Assembly: GCF_013401995.1 (NCBI RefSeq)
Contig: NZ_JACBJI010000008.1
Span: forward strand, 115,695 to 179,694
DNA: 64,000 bases
Reading direction: 5' to 3'
Source of the DNA: Flavobacterium agri
Lineage (GTDB): Bacteria > Bacteroidota > Bacteroidia > Flavobacteriales > Flavobacteriaceae
Made by a program: the position numbers and the translations under genes. A model generated the notes under the pieces. The model was not told where the DNA came from and did no database searches. It saw only the letters and a list, made by a program, of their open reading frames with translations. Shown piece after piece: positions 25,141 through 32,631 of the stretch. Each line of letters opens with the position of its first letter. Position 1 is the stretch's first letter.

Positions 25141-25983
25141 ATGAGATTTTCACAACGAATTGGAAAAACCAAAGTAAAAGATGTTCTACAAATCGAGTCA
25201 ATTGATTTAGATTTGAAAAATCGATTATGGAATATAATACTCGAAAACTTTTTTGAGAATTTATCAGATTATTCATCACGATATGAAGAATCACATAGAG
25301 GAGAATATTGCAAGATTATATGGAAAGAATTTTTTCATAATACAATTGACACAATTTCCCAATACGATGACGGAAGAGTATTTTGGTCAGGTTTTTTGAG
25401 ATTCTTTAGAGAATGGTATTTTAGAGCAGAATGGTATGAAATTTTTGACTTCATTGAATACGTTGCCTTTTTAGACCAAAATTATATTCATAACAATTTT
25501 ACAGCACTTTGCAATACTGCTCTAGAAATCGAAGTTTCGGGATATCGGATCATTAATTCAAAGATTACGGAGATTACTTCTGCAACAGAGATTGGAGAGA
25601 TTGAAAATGCGATTAATGATGTATCCGCAAATTCAGTAAAATTACATTTGACTACAGCATTGAATCTTTTGGCAGATAGAAAAAAACCTGACTATCGGAA
25701 TTCAATCAAAGAATCGATTTCAGCTGTCGAATCTTATTGCAAAATAATTACTCAGGACGCTAACGCAACTTTAGGAAAAGCCTTAATCGAAATCGAGAAA
25801 AAAATAGAGCTCCATGGGGCATTAAAAACAGCATTCTCCGCACTGTATGGATATACAAGTGACGCAAGTGGAATTAGGCATGCTTTATTGGAAGATCACA
25901 AACAAATAACATTTGAAGATGCAAAATTTATATTAGTCTGTTGTTCAGCGTTTATTAATTATTTAACCTCAAAAAATAGATGA
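25141..25983 (+). CDS. AbiJ-NTD4-like abortive-infection protein (candidate phage defence)
   Basis: The 280-residue protein begins RFSQRIGKTKVKDVLQIESIDLDLKNRLWN split after the first turn, which resembles the AbiJ N-terminal domain 4 found on abortive-infection proteins. The C-terminal half (from about residue 175) reads YRNSIKESISAVESYCKII, LIEIEKKIELHGALKTAFSAL, SGIRHALLEDHKQITFEDAKFILVCCSAFINYL when its pieces are joined. Such helical C-terminal modules (HEPN-like or DUF7014-like) accompany AbiJ NTDs, and R-H in GIRHAL could be functional. The ATG at 25141 is preferred to a GTG at 25120 that overlaps the cassette end. It fills cassette 1 completely. Family assignment is by appearance only. 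Confidence 0.65.
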   Translation: MRFSQRIGKTKVKDVLQIESIDLDLKNRLWNIILENFFENLSDYSSRYEESHRGEYCKIIWKEFFHNTIDTISQYDDGRVFWSGFLRFFREWYFRAEWYEIFDFIEYVAFLDQNYIHNNFTALCNTALEIEVSGYRIINSKITEITSATEIGEIENAINDVSANSVKLHLTTALNLLADRKKPDYRNSIKESISAVESYCKIITQDANATLGKALIEIEKKIELHGALKTAFSALYGYTSDASGIRHALLEDHKQITFEDAKFILVCCSAFINYLTSKNR

Positions 25984-25985
25984 AC

Positions 25986-26174
25986 CACAGGTAACCGCTG
26001 CCAACCGTAATGGCGGGATTTCGTTCACCGGAAATGTCTTTCTCGAATGCGCAAAACAATGAATTTTCAAACTTTCCAAGTTAGAAAAATTCAAAAGTTT
26101 TGCTACTTTTAAAGTCGGCGGAGAATACCTTCTCCGAAAGTCCGCCACTCGTTTGGCGGCCAACGTTAGCATCC
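25986..26174 (+). repeat. Cassette junction 1 (attC-like structured spacer)
   Basis: It opens with CACAGGTAACCGC and ends with CCAACGTTAGCATCC. Inside are a near-match pair GCTGCCAAC/GTTTGGCGGC close to the ends, a long AT-rich stem-loop 26051-26103 (GCAAAAC/GTTTTGC, TGAATTTT/AAAATTCA, AACTT/AAGTT nested) and a GC-rich hairpin CGGAGAA/TTCTCCG (26119-26136). The order and the wording AAGTTTTGCTAC then GGCGGAGA are shared with junction 2, showing common origin. Confidence 0.65.
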
Positions 26175-26176
26175 AT

Positions 26177-26584
26177 TTAACGAGTACTAGACTTTCCCAC
26201 AATTCTACTTGGTACTTCGTGAGTTTTACTTTTTGCCGAATTTTGCGCAATTTTTTTAATTTGGGTCATTGCAATTTTACTTTCTGAATCAAAGATATTT
26301 TCAATCGAAAAATCAAAAACAGAAATTACAGTTGTAATTACTTTGAAAGCTTGTACTTGAGAATTATATTTTCGAAATTGAGCTCTAGCTCTTGATATTG
26401 CAAAGGGCAAATAATCAATCTCATCTACATTATAATTTTCGAGCGCTTCATGCAAAGTAAAATAACCTTCTTTTACAGATTCTTCAATCGCTAAAAATTT
26501 TTCTTCTTTTTCATTAACTTCAGAAAAAAGTTCTTCACCCACAGAAAAGTGGTCACCTTTAAATTTAAACTTATCTGTATACAT
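26177..26584 (-). CDS. Uncharacterised protein, second gene of the cassette 2 pair
   Basis: The 135-residue acidic-to-basic protein (MYTDKFKFKGDHFSVGEEL...) contains a helical middle (KEEKFLAIEESVKEGYF, LHEALENYNVDEIDYLPFAISRARAQFRKYN joined) and a short hydrophobic stretch AFKVITTVISVFDFSI that is not a clear membrane helix. No family is recognised. Its start overlaps the end of the upstream gene by 14 bases, so translation is probably coupled. It reads against the neighbouring cassette genes. An antitoxin or immunity role for the pair is possible but not shown. Confidence 0.6.
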   Translation of the reverse strand: MYTDKFKFKGDHFSVGEELFSEVNEKEEKFLAIEESVKEGYFTLHEALENYNVDEIDYLPFAISRARAQFRKYNSQVQAFKVITTVISVFDFSIENIFDSESKIAMTQIKKIAQNSAKSKTHEVPSRIVGKSSTR

Positions 26585-27254
26585 ATTCTTTGAATTTCTC
26601 TAAGTGCAATTTATTTTTTAAGTCTAGTACTCCATTCCAGTCACTTCCCAACAAGATAGGCTTCATGAAATCAAGAGCAGCCCATAAGTTTATTGGAAAC
26701 GATTCTCCATTTGGATACTTTTTATAATAACCATTGTAGATTTTCTCTACCACAAGAAAATCTTTCGATTTCAATCTTTTTTGAGCATTTCTCAGTATTA
26801 TGTTTACTTCATCTTTACTTACCGCTCGGAAACCATATTTAGCCCATACATAACCGCCTCCACTAAGACCCGCATGTACTTTAACTTTTCTAGCGCCGCA
26901 ATTTATATATTGTTCTAAACTTTCACGAAACACAGGCTTAACATAACCTTTTCCCTGATGAGAAAGTGGAAGAATGCAATATGTATGTTCTATTTCAATA
27001 GATCTTTTCATTTTAAAAAATTGTCGAACAAATACTAAAGCGGATTCAATATCTAATGGGTTATTATTATAATCGATAACTAAAGTTTTATCAACCGAAT
27101 TAAATTTAATATTCCTTATAATTTCTTCTTTAGTTGTTTTTGTGAAATTGCGTTCAACAGCTTGGAGAATTTTCAATATATTTAGGTTCGGAAATGTCCT
27201 ATTTAAAAACGTTTCCAAAGGTTGAATATTATCGGAAAGGATGGTATAACCCAT
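26571..27254 (-). CDS. GNAT-like protein of unknown function, first gene of the cassette 2 pair
   Basis: The 227-residue protein (from MGYTILSDNIQ) holds a segment HTYCILPLSHQGKGYVKPVF followed by SLEQYINCGARKVKVHAGLS and GGGYVWAKYGFRAV. This resembles motif A of GNAT acyltransferases, where Q-x-x-G-x-G/Y binds the CoA pyrophosphate. The remainder is not recognised. A longer frame starts at a TTG at 27329, but that codon overlaps a perfect -7 promoter element (27327-27334), so the first ATG inside the transcript, 27254, is preferred. Other starts between the two remain possible. It lies in cassette 2 in the opposite direction to cassettes 1 and 3. Confidence 0.55.
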   Translation of the reverse strand: MGYTILSDNIQPLETFLNRTFPNLNILKILQAVERNFTKTTKEEIIRNIKFNSVDKTLVIDYNNNPLDIESALVFVRQFFKMKRSIEIEHTYCILPLSHQGKGYVKPVFRESLEQYINCGARKVKVHAGLSGGGYVWAKYGFRAVSKDEVNIILRNAQKRLKSKDFLVVEKIYNGYYKKYPNGESFPINLWAALDFMKPILLGSDWNGVLDLKNKLHLEKFKEYVYR

Positions 27255-27326
27255 TTTTCTAATTTTATTCGTGTCAGCAATAGTGAATCTATGTATTCTT
27301 CTCAATTTAAAATAAACCCGTTTGCC

Positions 27327-27334
27327 CAAAGTTA
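27327..27334 (-). promoter_or_regulatory. -7 promoter element of the cassette 2 gene pair
   Basis: The minus strand reads TAACTTTG, an exact TAnnTTTG match, about 24 bases inside the cassette end. It gives cassette 2 its own promoter, which a reverse-oriented gene in an array would need. No TTG is present at ideal spacing. Confidence 0.55.
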
Positions 27335-27357
27335 GTGAATTAAAGAATATAAACGTC

Positions 27358-27539
27358 TGCTAACCGCCATGGCAGCATAAGGACTAACCGGACGATCTTT
27401 TTTCATTTGCCACAAAACTTAGATTTTTCCTGCTTCGCCAAGCTAGGAAAAATCATAAGTTTTGCTACCTTTTGTAGCGGCGGAGAGATCCGTCTCCGCA
27501 AGGCTGCCACGATCGGTTAGCGACCTAACGTTATAAGCC
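27358..27539 (+). repeat. Cassette junction 2 (attC-like structured spacer)
   Basis: It opens TGCTAACCGCC and ends GCGACCTAACGTTATAAGCC. Arms CTAACCG (27384-27390) and CGGTTAG (27514-27520) pair. The centre is an AT-rich stem AAAACTTA-ATTTTTCCT with AGGAAAAAT-TAAGTTTT (27414-27463) around a GC-containing loop, then the hairpin GCGGAGA/TCTCCGC (27480-27499). The layout matches junction 1 in the same direction. Confidence 0.65.
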
Positions 27540-27562
27540 ATTTTAAAAAACATTATCGGTAA

Positions 27563-29407
27563 ATGAATAATAGAATATTTCCAACTTGGGAACAAATCAA
27601 AGAATTCAAGCAACCGCTAACCGATGGAGAATTATATCTCCTCAACTATTTAAATCAAAATTTAGAGAGAGACCAAGATTTTCAATCCGGCAATGATTTA
27701 GCAAATTATAATGGTTGGTTGATTTTCGTGCAACCTTTTCTAAATGGAAGCAGACCAGACATCATAATATTCAATCCGAAAGTTGGAGTCCAAATTATTG
27801 AAGTGAAAGATTGGAATCTTAATTATTATTCCTTTGAGAGAGATGAGAAATCGAACAAATGGAATTTTACAGTCAGCGATAGTAAAGGCACATATCCTAT
27901 AAAATCTCCTATAAAACAAGTTGAATACTATAAAGAAAAATTACTAGGCCAATTAATCCCTCAATTAGGAGAAGAAATCGATAAAGACAAGAATCGTTAC
28001 GGTCTTGTCAAGACTTCAGTATATTTTCATAATTCAACTACTGAAAAAGCCCAAGAATTATTTAAACAGGAATATATAAACTATACAAGTTTTCCAGTTT
28101 TTGGTCGAAACTCGCTTTTGGCTTCAAATATTAAACAAATTGTTCCTGATAGTTATTTGAGACAAAGTTACTATTGGGTAAAAGATTGTAATAAAGAAAT
28201 ATTGTTTTGGCTAAATCCGCCATTTCATTCTATAGAACAAGGAATAAAATTAAATCTTAATACTTATCAAAAAAAATTTGCCGAACCCGAACCTGGACAT
28301 CATCGCGTTAGAGGCGTTGCTGGTAGTGGGAAAACTCAAGTACTAGCGCACAGGGCGGGCAACCTTGCTTCGCAAGGTTACCGTGTTTTGATTCTTTCTT
28401 TTAATATTACCTTATGGCATTATATAAGAGATATGGTTCAAAGGAGTCCCTATGCATTCAGTTGGAAACAGTTTACATTTGGGCATTTCCATGGGTTCTG
28501 TAAAGATGTTCTAAATGAATTTGGAGAAAAGTGGCCAAACGAAACAGCAGGCACAGAAATAATTTTTAGGGACATAGTTCCAAATAAAGTTATAGAAGTA
28601 ATCGGGAAAGGAGACTTTGTGAAGTATGATGCGATTCTAATCGATGAAGGTCAAGATTATTATGTAGAGTGGTACAATATGCTGTGCAAATTTTTAACTG
28701 AAAGAGATGAAGTTGTAGTTGTTTGCGATAAAAAACAAAACATCTACAGTCGGGAAATGGATTGGTTAGATAAACGGCGTGCAGGAGTTGAAAAATTTGG
28801 TGAATGGACAGAATTAAAAACCATTGTTCGACTACCAGAAAGAATAGCCGCCATGACTAGAGAATTCAGTGAAAAATACAATTTAAATCAAGATGTCAGA
28901 GTTGAGAACATAGAAAGACCTGATCTTTTTAATCAATATCAGGAGCATTCAATTTGGTGGAATATTGACGAGATGCAGTGGCTTGCAAAAATTGATGAGG
29001 CATTTGAAATTATTAAGCAAAATGCCACGTCAAAACATGGTTCAGACACTGTAATTTTATTGCCTGATAAAAACTATGGGTATGAATGTGTAAAGCACTT
29101 TGAAGTAATAAAAAACATGAAAGTAAATCATGTATTTGAAAATCAATCGGAAAAAAAGTATCACAAACATAAAAAAGCTTTCTGGATGGGAGACAGTCGA
29201 TTAAAAATTTCCACTATTCATAGTTTTAAAGGTTGGGAGGTATTGAATGTTATTTTATTCATTCCTGAAAAATATTTCGGAGGTGATGAAGCTGTTGATA
29301 AAATTGTTTACACGGCAATGACTCGTACTAGACAAAATCTTATCGTAATAAATTCTAATAAGAAATATAATGAATTTGGAAGTGGGTTATCAAAAGTATG
29401 GCAGTAA
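27563..29407 (+). CDS. NERD nuclease-like domain fused to UvrD/REP-type helicase
   Basis: The 614-residue protein has a NERD domain at about residues 40-150: PDIIIFNPKVGVQIIEVKDW carries D66, E80 and K82, the acidic/lysine pattern of the restriction-endonuclease fold. A superfamily 1 helicase follows: RVRGVAGSGKTQV (Walker A, 251-258), AILIDEGQDYY (Walker B, 358-367), STIHSFKGWEVLNVILF and VYTAMTRTRQNLIVI (motif VI). NERD-helicases are found on plasmids and in defence contexts and are thought to act on DNA. It occupies cassette 3 alone, starts 24 bases inside it and ends five bases before the closing box. AT-rich codon use differs from the core genes. Confidence 0.82.
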   Translation: MNNRIFPTWEQIKEFKQPLTDGELYLLNYLNQNLERDQDFQSGNDLANYNGWLIFVQPFLNGSRPDIIIFNPKVGVQIIEVKDWNLNYYSFERDEKSNKWNFTVSDSKGTYPIKSPIKQVEYYKEKLLGQLIPQLGEEIDKDKNRYGLVKTSVYFHNSTTEKAQELFKQEYINYTSFPVFGRNSLLASNIKQIVPDSYLRQSYYWVKDCNKEILFWLNPPFHSIEQGIKLNLNTYQKKFAEPEPGHHRVRGVAGSGKTQVLAHRAGNLASQGYRVLILSFNITLWHYIRDMVQRSPYAFSWKQFTFGHFHGFCKDVLNEFGEKWPNETAGTEIIFRDIVPNKVIEVIGKGDFVKYDAILIDEGQDYYVEWYNMLCKFLTERDEVVVVCDKKQNIYSREMDWLDKRRAGVEKFGEWTELKTIVRLPERIAAMTREFSEKYNLNQDVRVENIERPDLFNQYQEHSIWWNIDEMQWLAKIDEAFEIIKQNATSKHGSDTVILLPDKNYGYECVKHFEVIKNMKVNHVFENQSEKKYHKHKKAFWMGDSRLKISTIHSFKGWEVLNVILFIPEKYFGGDEAVDKIVYTAMTRTRQNLIVINSNKKYNEFGSGLSKVWQ

Positions 29408-29411
29408 AAAC

Positions 29412-29445
29412 GGCTTATAACCGCCGCTAATCACCTTGCCCACTT
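29412..29445 (+). repeat. Right end of cassette 3 (R''-like box with truncated spacer)
   Basis: GGCTTATAACCGCCGCTAA matches the opening of junctions 1 and 2 (box then CGC) and its first ten bases are the reverse complement of 27530-27539. No matching right arm or GTT box follows before the core gene ends at 29466, so the third junction seems truncated. Confidence 0.58.
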
Positions 29446-29465
29446 TCAGTAATAGTAATCCGATC

Positions 29466-30260
29466 TCACCCGAACGGCCTTAAAGTCACCGTCCCGAACT
29501 TCCAATCGGTGTAGTAACCGATCACAAGAACCAACAGCAGGTACACTTCCAGACAGCAAAAAACAAAGAACAATGCAATCCTATACGTGATGCCGAGTCG
29601 GGAATAATCACTGCCGAAAGCATTGAAATACCCGTATATCATGTACAAAAAGATCAAGGCGGGCGTCACAATACTGATCATGCTGTTGAAAAAGTCGCTT
29701 TTAACGATCAACGTAAGATAGAAAACAGTGTTGCCGAATACCGACAGCAGCAGCATCCCGAGCAATATCATCCCGGCAATTATGAAATGTTCGCTTAGGT
29801 TGAGTTTCTTGCGTCGGAACAAGATAAAACTGTTCAACGCGCTCAGCGGAACGAAAAGGAAAATGATGAGTTTGCTCTTTTGGGCAATTACCTCGTTTAT
29901 CTTCGCGCTGGCCGAATCGTCGTTGTACACGTCGGGCTTCCCGCCAAGGCTGACGTACAGTCCTTCGAAATAATGGCGAAGGAAGACGATCAAACCGAAA
30001 GTCACCAGAACCAGCAAAAACACGTTGTAATACCGCTTCCTCTTTCCCGAAATGTAATCGAGAGCCGCTTGTCCCGGACGCGTCAAAGCCTGTTTCGCGG
30101 TAAACAACATGCCTCTTTCGAAATGGAACGTGCCGTGCAGCACGTCGTGAAAAATGAAATTCTTGAACGAAATGCGGTGCGTATCAGCCTTTTGCCCGCA
30201 ACCCGAGCAATATTCATCTGTCAATTCCTTTTCGCAGTTCAGGCAATTTTTCGATGTCAT
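29466..30260 (-). CDS. DUF3667 membrane protein with N-terminal zinc ribbon
   Basis: The 264-residue protein starts with a CxxC...CxxC zinc-ribbon (NCLNCEKELTDEYCSGCGQ, residues about 5-23), then the family segment FKNFIFHDVLHGTFHFERG and LTRPGQAALDYISGKRKRYY. Four or five membrane helices follow (FLLVLVTFGLIVFL, LIIFLFVPLSALNSFIL, FIIAGMILLGMLLLSVF, and two near the C-terminus). DUF3667 proteins are frequent in Flavobacteriales; their role is not known. It is the first core gene right of the cassette array and converges on it. Confidence 0.82.
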   Translation of the reverse strand: MTSKNCLNCEKELTDEYCSGCGQKADTHRISFKNFIFHDVLHGTFHFERGMLFTAKQALTRPGQAALDYISGKRKRYYNVFLLVLVTFGLIVFLRHYFEGLYVSLGGKPDVYNDDSASAKINEVIAQKSKLIIFLFVPLSALNSFILFRRKKLNLSEHFIIAGMILLGMLLLSVFGNTVFYLTLIVKSDFFNSMISIVTPALIFLYMIYGYFNAFGSDYSRLGITYRIALFFVFCCLEVYLLLVLVIGYYTDWKFGTVTLRPFG

Positions 30261-30335
30261 TTCTTTTACGTTATAAGGTTTGGAATTCGTGCCCGATTGC
30301 GGCCTAAACGAATGTAAACAAAAGTTCGTTCATTC

Positions 30336-31451
30336 TTATTTCTCGGGATATTTCGCCAACAACATGAAAAAGTCGGACCAGTTGACGTGTCCGTTGTTTT
30401 TACCCATACGCACGATCACGATGTTTTTGGACGGATCCACATAAATATATTGCCCCAATATTCCTTCTGCCATGAAATCGCCCGTTGTGGACGGCAACCA
30501 CCATTGGTATTTGTAATAATCTACGCCACCTTCTGTCGTATCGATTTTCGTGGATTCCCGTACCCATTTTTCGGATACGAGCTGTTTTCCGTTCCAATTT
30601 CCCTTATTGAGGTAAAGCCGTCCGATTTTGGCAAAATCCCTAGCTCGTGCGTTGATGCAACAAAACGTTTTTTCTGTCCCTTCGTTCTTTTTGTCGATGC
30701 TCCACGAACCGTCGTATTCCATTTGGAGCGGCGTCCATAGTTTTTCCTGAAAATATTGCGTGACGGTTTTGTTTTTCAAGGCACGCTCGAGCACCAAGCC
30801 CAAAAGTTGTGTGTTCCCGCTGACGTATTCGAATTTTTTACCCGGTTCGCCTTTGAGTTCCAATTTAAACATTTCACGCTTCAAATTCCTGCCGTAATAA
30901 AAGGATGCGGCTTCCCCGAACGGATTGATGTAACTTTCACTGAAGTCGAGCGCGGAAGTCATTTGCAGCAAATGCTTTATCGAAACTTTTTCGAAGCCGT
31001 TCCTGGCGAGTTCCGGGATGTAATTCGTCACCGGTTCATCGACAGATTTTATAAGGCCGTCGTCTATCGCACATCCGATCAAAATCGACGTGATCGATTT
31101 GGCCATCGAAAACGAAGGGATAACGCTTTCCTGATCGTATCCGTTGAAATACTTTTCATATTGTATCGTATCGTTTTTTATGATCAGGAAGGCCACCGTG
31201 TTGTTATCCTCGAGAAGTTGTTCTAAAGAGACACGCTCTTTGTCCGTTTTTAACGACTGTGGATATTTTCCTTTGTCGGTGCGATGGAATTTGAATTTGG
31301 TATCGTTGCTCACCACGGCACGCGACGGGAACTTTTTATAATCTTTGATGTCGGCGAAATTATAATAGACGAAACGCCCGACTTTACACGATGATAAAAC
31401 CATCGCCATGACAATTGCCAGCGCGACGTTGTTCCATTTTTTATTCCTCAT
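30336..31451 (-). CDS. Class C beta-lactamase-like serine hydrolase lipoprotein
   Basis: The 371-residue protein has a lipoprotein signal ending VLSSC (cysteine 22). The beta-lactamase/D-Ala-D-Ala carboxypeptidase fold is marked by SMAK at residues 115-118, the SxxK nucleophile motif, within IPSFSMAKSITSILIG. A second motif, GKKFEYVSGNTQLLG, fits the YxS/N position. The C-terminal YQWWLPSTTGDFMAEGILGQYIYVDPSKNIVIVRMG (joined) is the family's end strand. Such enzymes hydrolyse esters, amides or D-amino-acid peptides; true beta-lactamase activity is unlikely. It would be anchored in the outer or inner membrane. Single-gene unit. Confidence 0.85.
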   Translation of the reverse strand: MRNKKWNNVALAIVMAMVLSSCKVGRFVYYNFADIKDYKKFPSRAVVSNDTKFKFHRTDKGKYPQSLKTDKERVSLEQLLEDNNTVAFLIIKNDTIQYEKYFNGYDQESVIPSFSMAKSITSILIGCAIDDGLIKSVDEPVTNYIPELARNGFEKVSIKHLLQMTSALDFSESYINPFGEAASFYYGRNLKREMFKLELKGEPGKKFEYVSGNTQLLGLVLERALKNKTVTQYFQEKLWTPLQMEYDGSWSIDKKNEGTEKTFCCINARARDFAKIGRLYLNKGNWNGKQLVSEKWVRESTKIDTTEGGVDYYKYQWWLPSTTGDFMAEGILGQYIYVDPSKNIVIVRMGKNNGHVNWSDFFMLLAKYPEK

Positions 31452-31668
31452 TATCTTTTATAGTATTTGTTCCGACATAAATTCAAATCGATTATTTGCG
31501 ACCAAATAGCTTCCGTACGATCGTACTTTCTCTGTGCCGTGAAGATAAGAAGTTCTGGAAACGGATTGCACATTTAAACCTTCGCATTGCTTCCAAGTCT
31601 ATTTTTAATATTTTCCTAACACCCAAAACGGCACCATAATTGGTAACTTCCGCAAAAATCTACAAAAC

Positions 31669-32406
31669 ATGAAAAAACTACTCGCCCTGCTACTGCTATT
31701 GCCACAGTTTTCGAACGCCCAACTCGGCGGACTGATCAACCAGGCCAAAGACGTCGTTGGCGGCAAATCGGGATCGGGTTCTTCGATCGGCAACCTCGAC
31801 ATCGCCTCCGCACTGAAAGAAGCACTCGACAAAGGCATCGACAAACAGGTTACGAAATTGACCGCTTTGGACGGGTTTTACAAGAATCCGTCGGTAAAAA
31901 TCCTGTTCCCAGAAGAACTCAAGAAAGTAGACAAGGCGCTGCGCTCGATCGGATTGGGAAGTCTGGCAGACGAAGGCATCAAATCGCTCAATCGCGCCGC
32001 CGAAGACGCCGTAAAAGAATCGACACCGATTTTTGTCGATGCCGTGAAGCAAATGACGTTCACCGACGCCAAAAACATCCTCATGGGAAGCGACAATGCG
32101 GCGACGTCTTATCTGCAAAAAACCACGAACAAACCGTTGTACGACAAGTTCAATCCGGTCGTGAAGAATTCGATCGGGAAAGTCGGAGCCGATCAGGTTT
32201 GGGCGACGATCATCAAGAAATACAATTCGCTTCCGCTGGTTTCCAAAGTCAACCCGGACATCAACGATTATGTGACCAACAAAGCTTTGGAAGGCGTCTA
32301 CAAAATGATCGCCGTAGAGGAAAAAGACATCCGGAACAACCTCAATGCGCGTACTTCCAATTTATTGAAAGACGTCTTCGCGCTTCAGGATAAGAAGAAA
32401 AAATAA
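31669..32406 (+). CDS. DUF4197 protein, first of a tandem pair
   Basis: The 245-residue exported protein has a signal peptide (LLALLLLLPQFSNAQ) and then the DUF4197 domain from about residue 45: IASALKEALDKGIDKQV, TKLTALDGFYKNPSVKILFPEELKKV joined, GIKSLNRAAEDAVKESTPIFVDAVKQM joined and DYVTNKALEGVYKMIAVEEKDIR joined. It is largely helical. The domain is widespread in Bacteroidota and Proteobacteria and has no known role. About 70 percent of visible positions match the next gene, so they are recent duplicates. Confidence 0.85.
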   Translation: MKKLLALLLLLPQFSNAQLGGLINQAKDVVGGKSGSGSSIGNLDIASALKEALDKGIDKQVTKLTALDGFYKNPSVKILFPEELKKVDKALRSIGLGSLADEGIKSLNRAAEDAVKESTPIFVDAVKQMTFTDAKNILMGSDNAATSYLQKTTNKPLYDKFNPVVKNSIGKVGADQVWATIIKKYNSLPLVSKVNPDINDYVTNKALEGVYKMIAVEEKDIRNNLNARTSNLLKDVFALQDKKKK

Positions 32407-32426
32407 TTTTTGAAACATTCAGGGAA

Positions 32427-32464
32427 TTAAGGAAGTTAAGACACGTACATCTTAACTTTCTTAA
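32427..32464 (+). terminator. Hairpin after the first DUF4197 gene
   Basis: TTAAGGAAGTTAAG pairs with CTTAACTTTCTTAA around ACACGTACAT (14 pairs with one G-U). There is no strong T-run. The same words occur in the hairpin at 14535-14576 and in 32540-32565. Confidence 0.5.
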
Positions 32465-32617
32465 CTCTCTTATTTGTTTAATTTTAAAAGCCCAAGTGTA
32501 AATACACCTTACGGGTCTTTTCTAATTTCACCACAGCTAAACTTCCTTAACTCCCTTAATGGTTAATTTTTAAAAGCTAAAGTGTAAAACCAAACTTCAC
32601 GGTTTTTCTAATTTTAC
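32465..32617 (+). repeat. Two direct copies of a 70-bp promoter-region sequence
   Basis: Copy 1 (32465-32531) and copy 2 (32545-32617) share the order TAACTCyCTTA, GTTTAATTTTAAAAGC, AAGTGTAAA, CTTnnCGG, TTTTCTAATTT and ACCA. The second copy directly precedes the second DUF4197 gene. The duplication of this leader fits a local tandem duplication that also created the gene pair. Confidence 0.65.
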
Positions 32618-32631
32618 CAAAAACCCAAATC

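Larger units (their letters stand above)
25113..29421. mobile_element. Integron-like array of three AT-rich gene cassettes
   Basis: Three units follow each other. Unit 1 opens with GTTACCTGTG (25113) and closes with CACAGGTAAC (25986-25995). Unit 2 opens with GTTAGCA (26165) and closes with TGCTAAC (27358-27364). Unit 3 opens with GTTATAAGCC (27530) and closes with GGCTTATAAC (29412-29421). Each closing sequence is the exact reverse complement of its own opening and is followed by CGC. Between units lie related structured spacers. In integrons the R' (GTT...) and R'' (...AAC) boxes of one cassette pair in this way. The units are visibly more AT-rich than the flanks. No integrase gene is in the window, and the boxes do not strictly fit GTTRRRY. 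Confidence 0.62.

Noticed and set aside
25113..29421. Interpretation as an IS or transposon
   Set aside because: No transposase, no outer terminal inverted repeats spanning the whole region and no target-site duplication. The inverted pairs bound each unit separately.
30336..31451. Acquired beta-lactamase
   Set aside because: SxxK is present, but sequence character and lipoprotein signal fit the broad serine-hydrolase group of class C-like proteins rather than a resistance enzyme.
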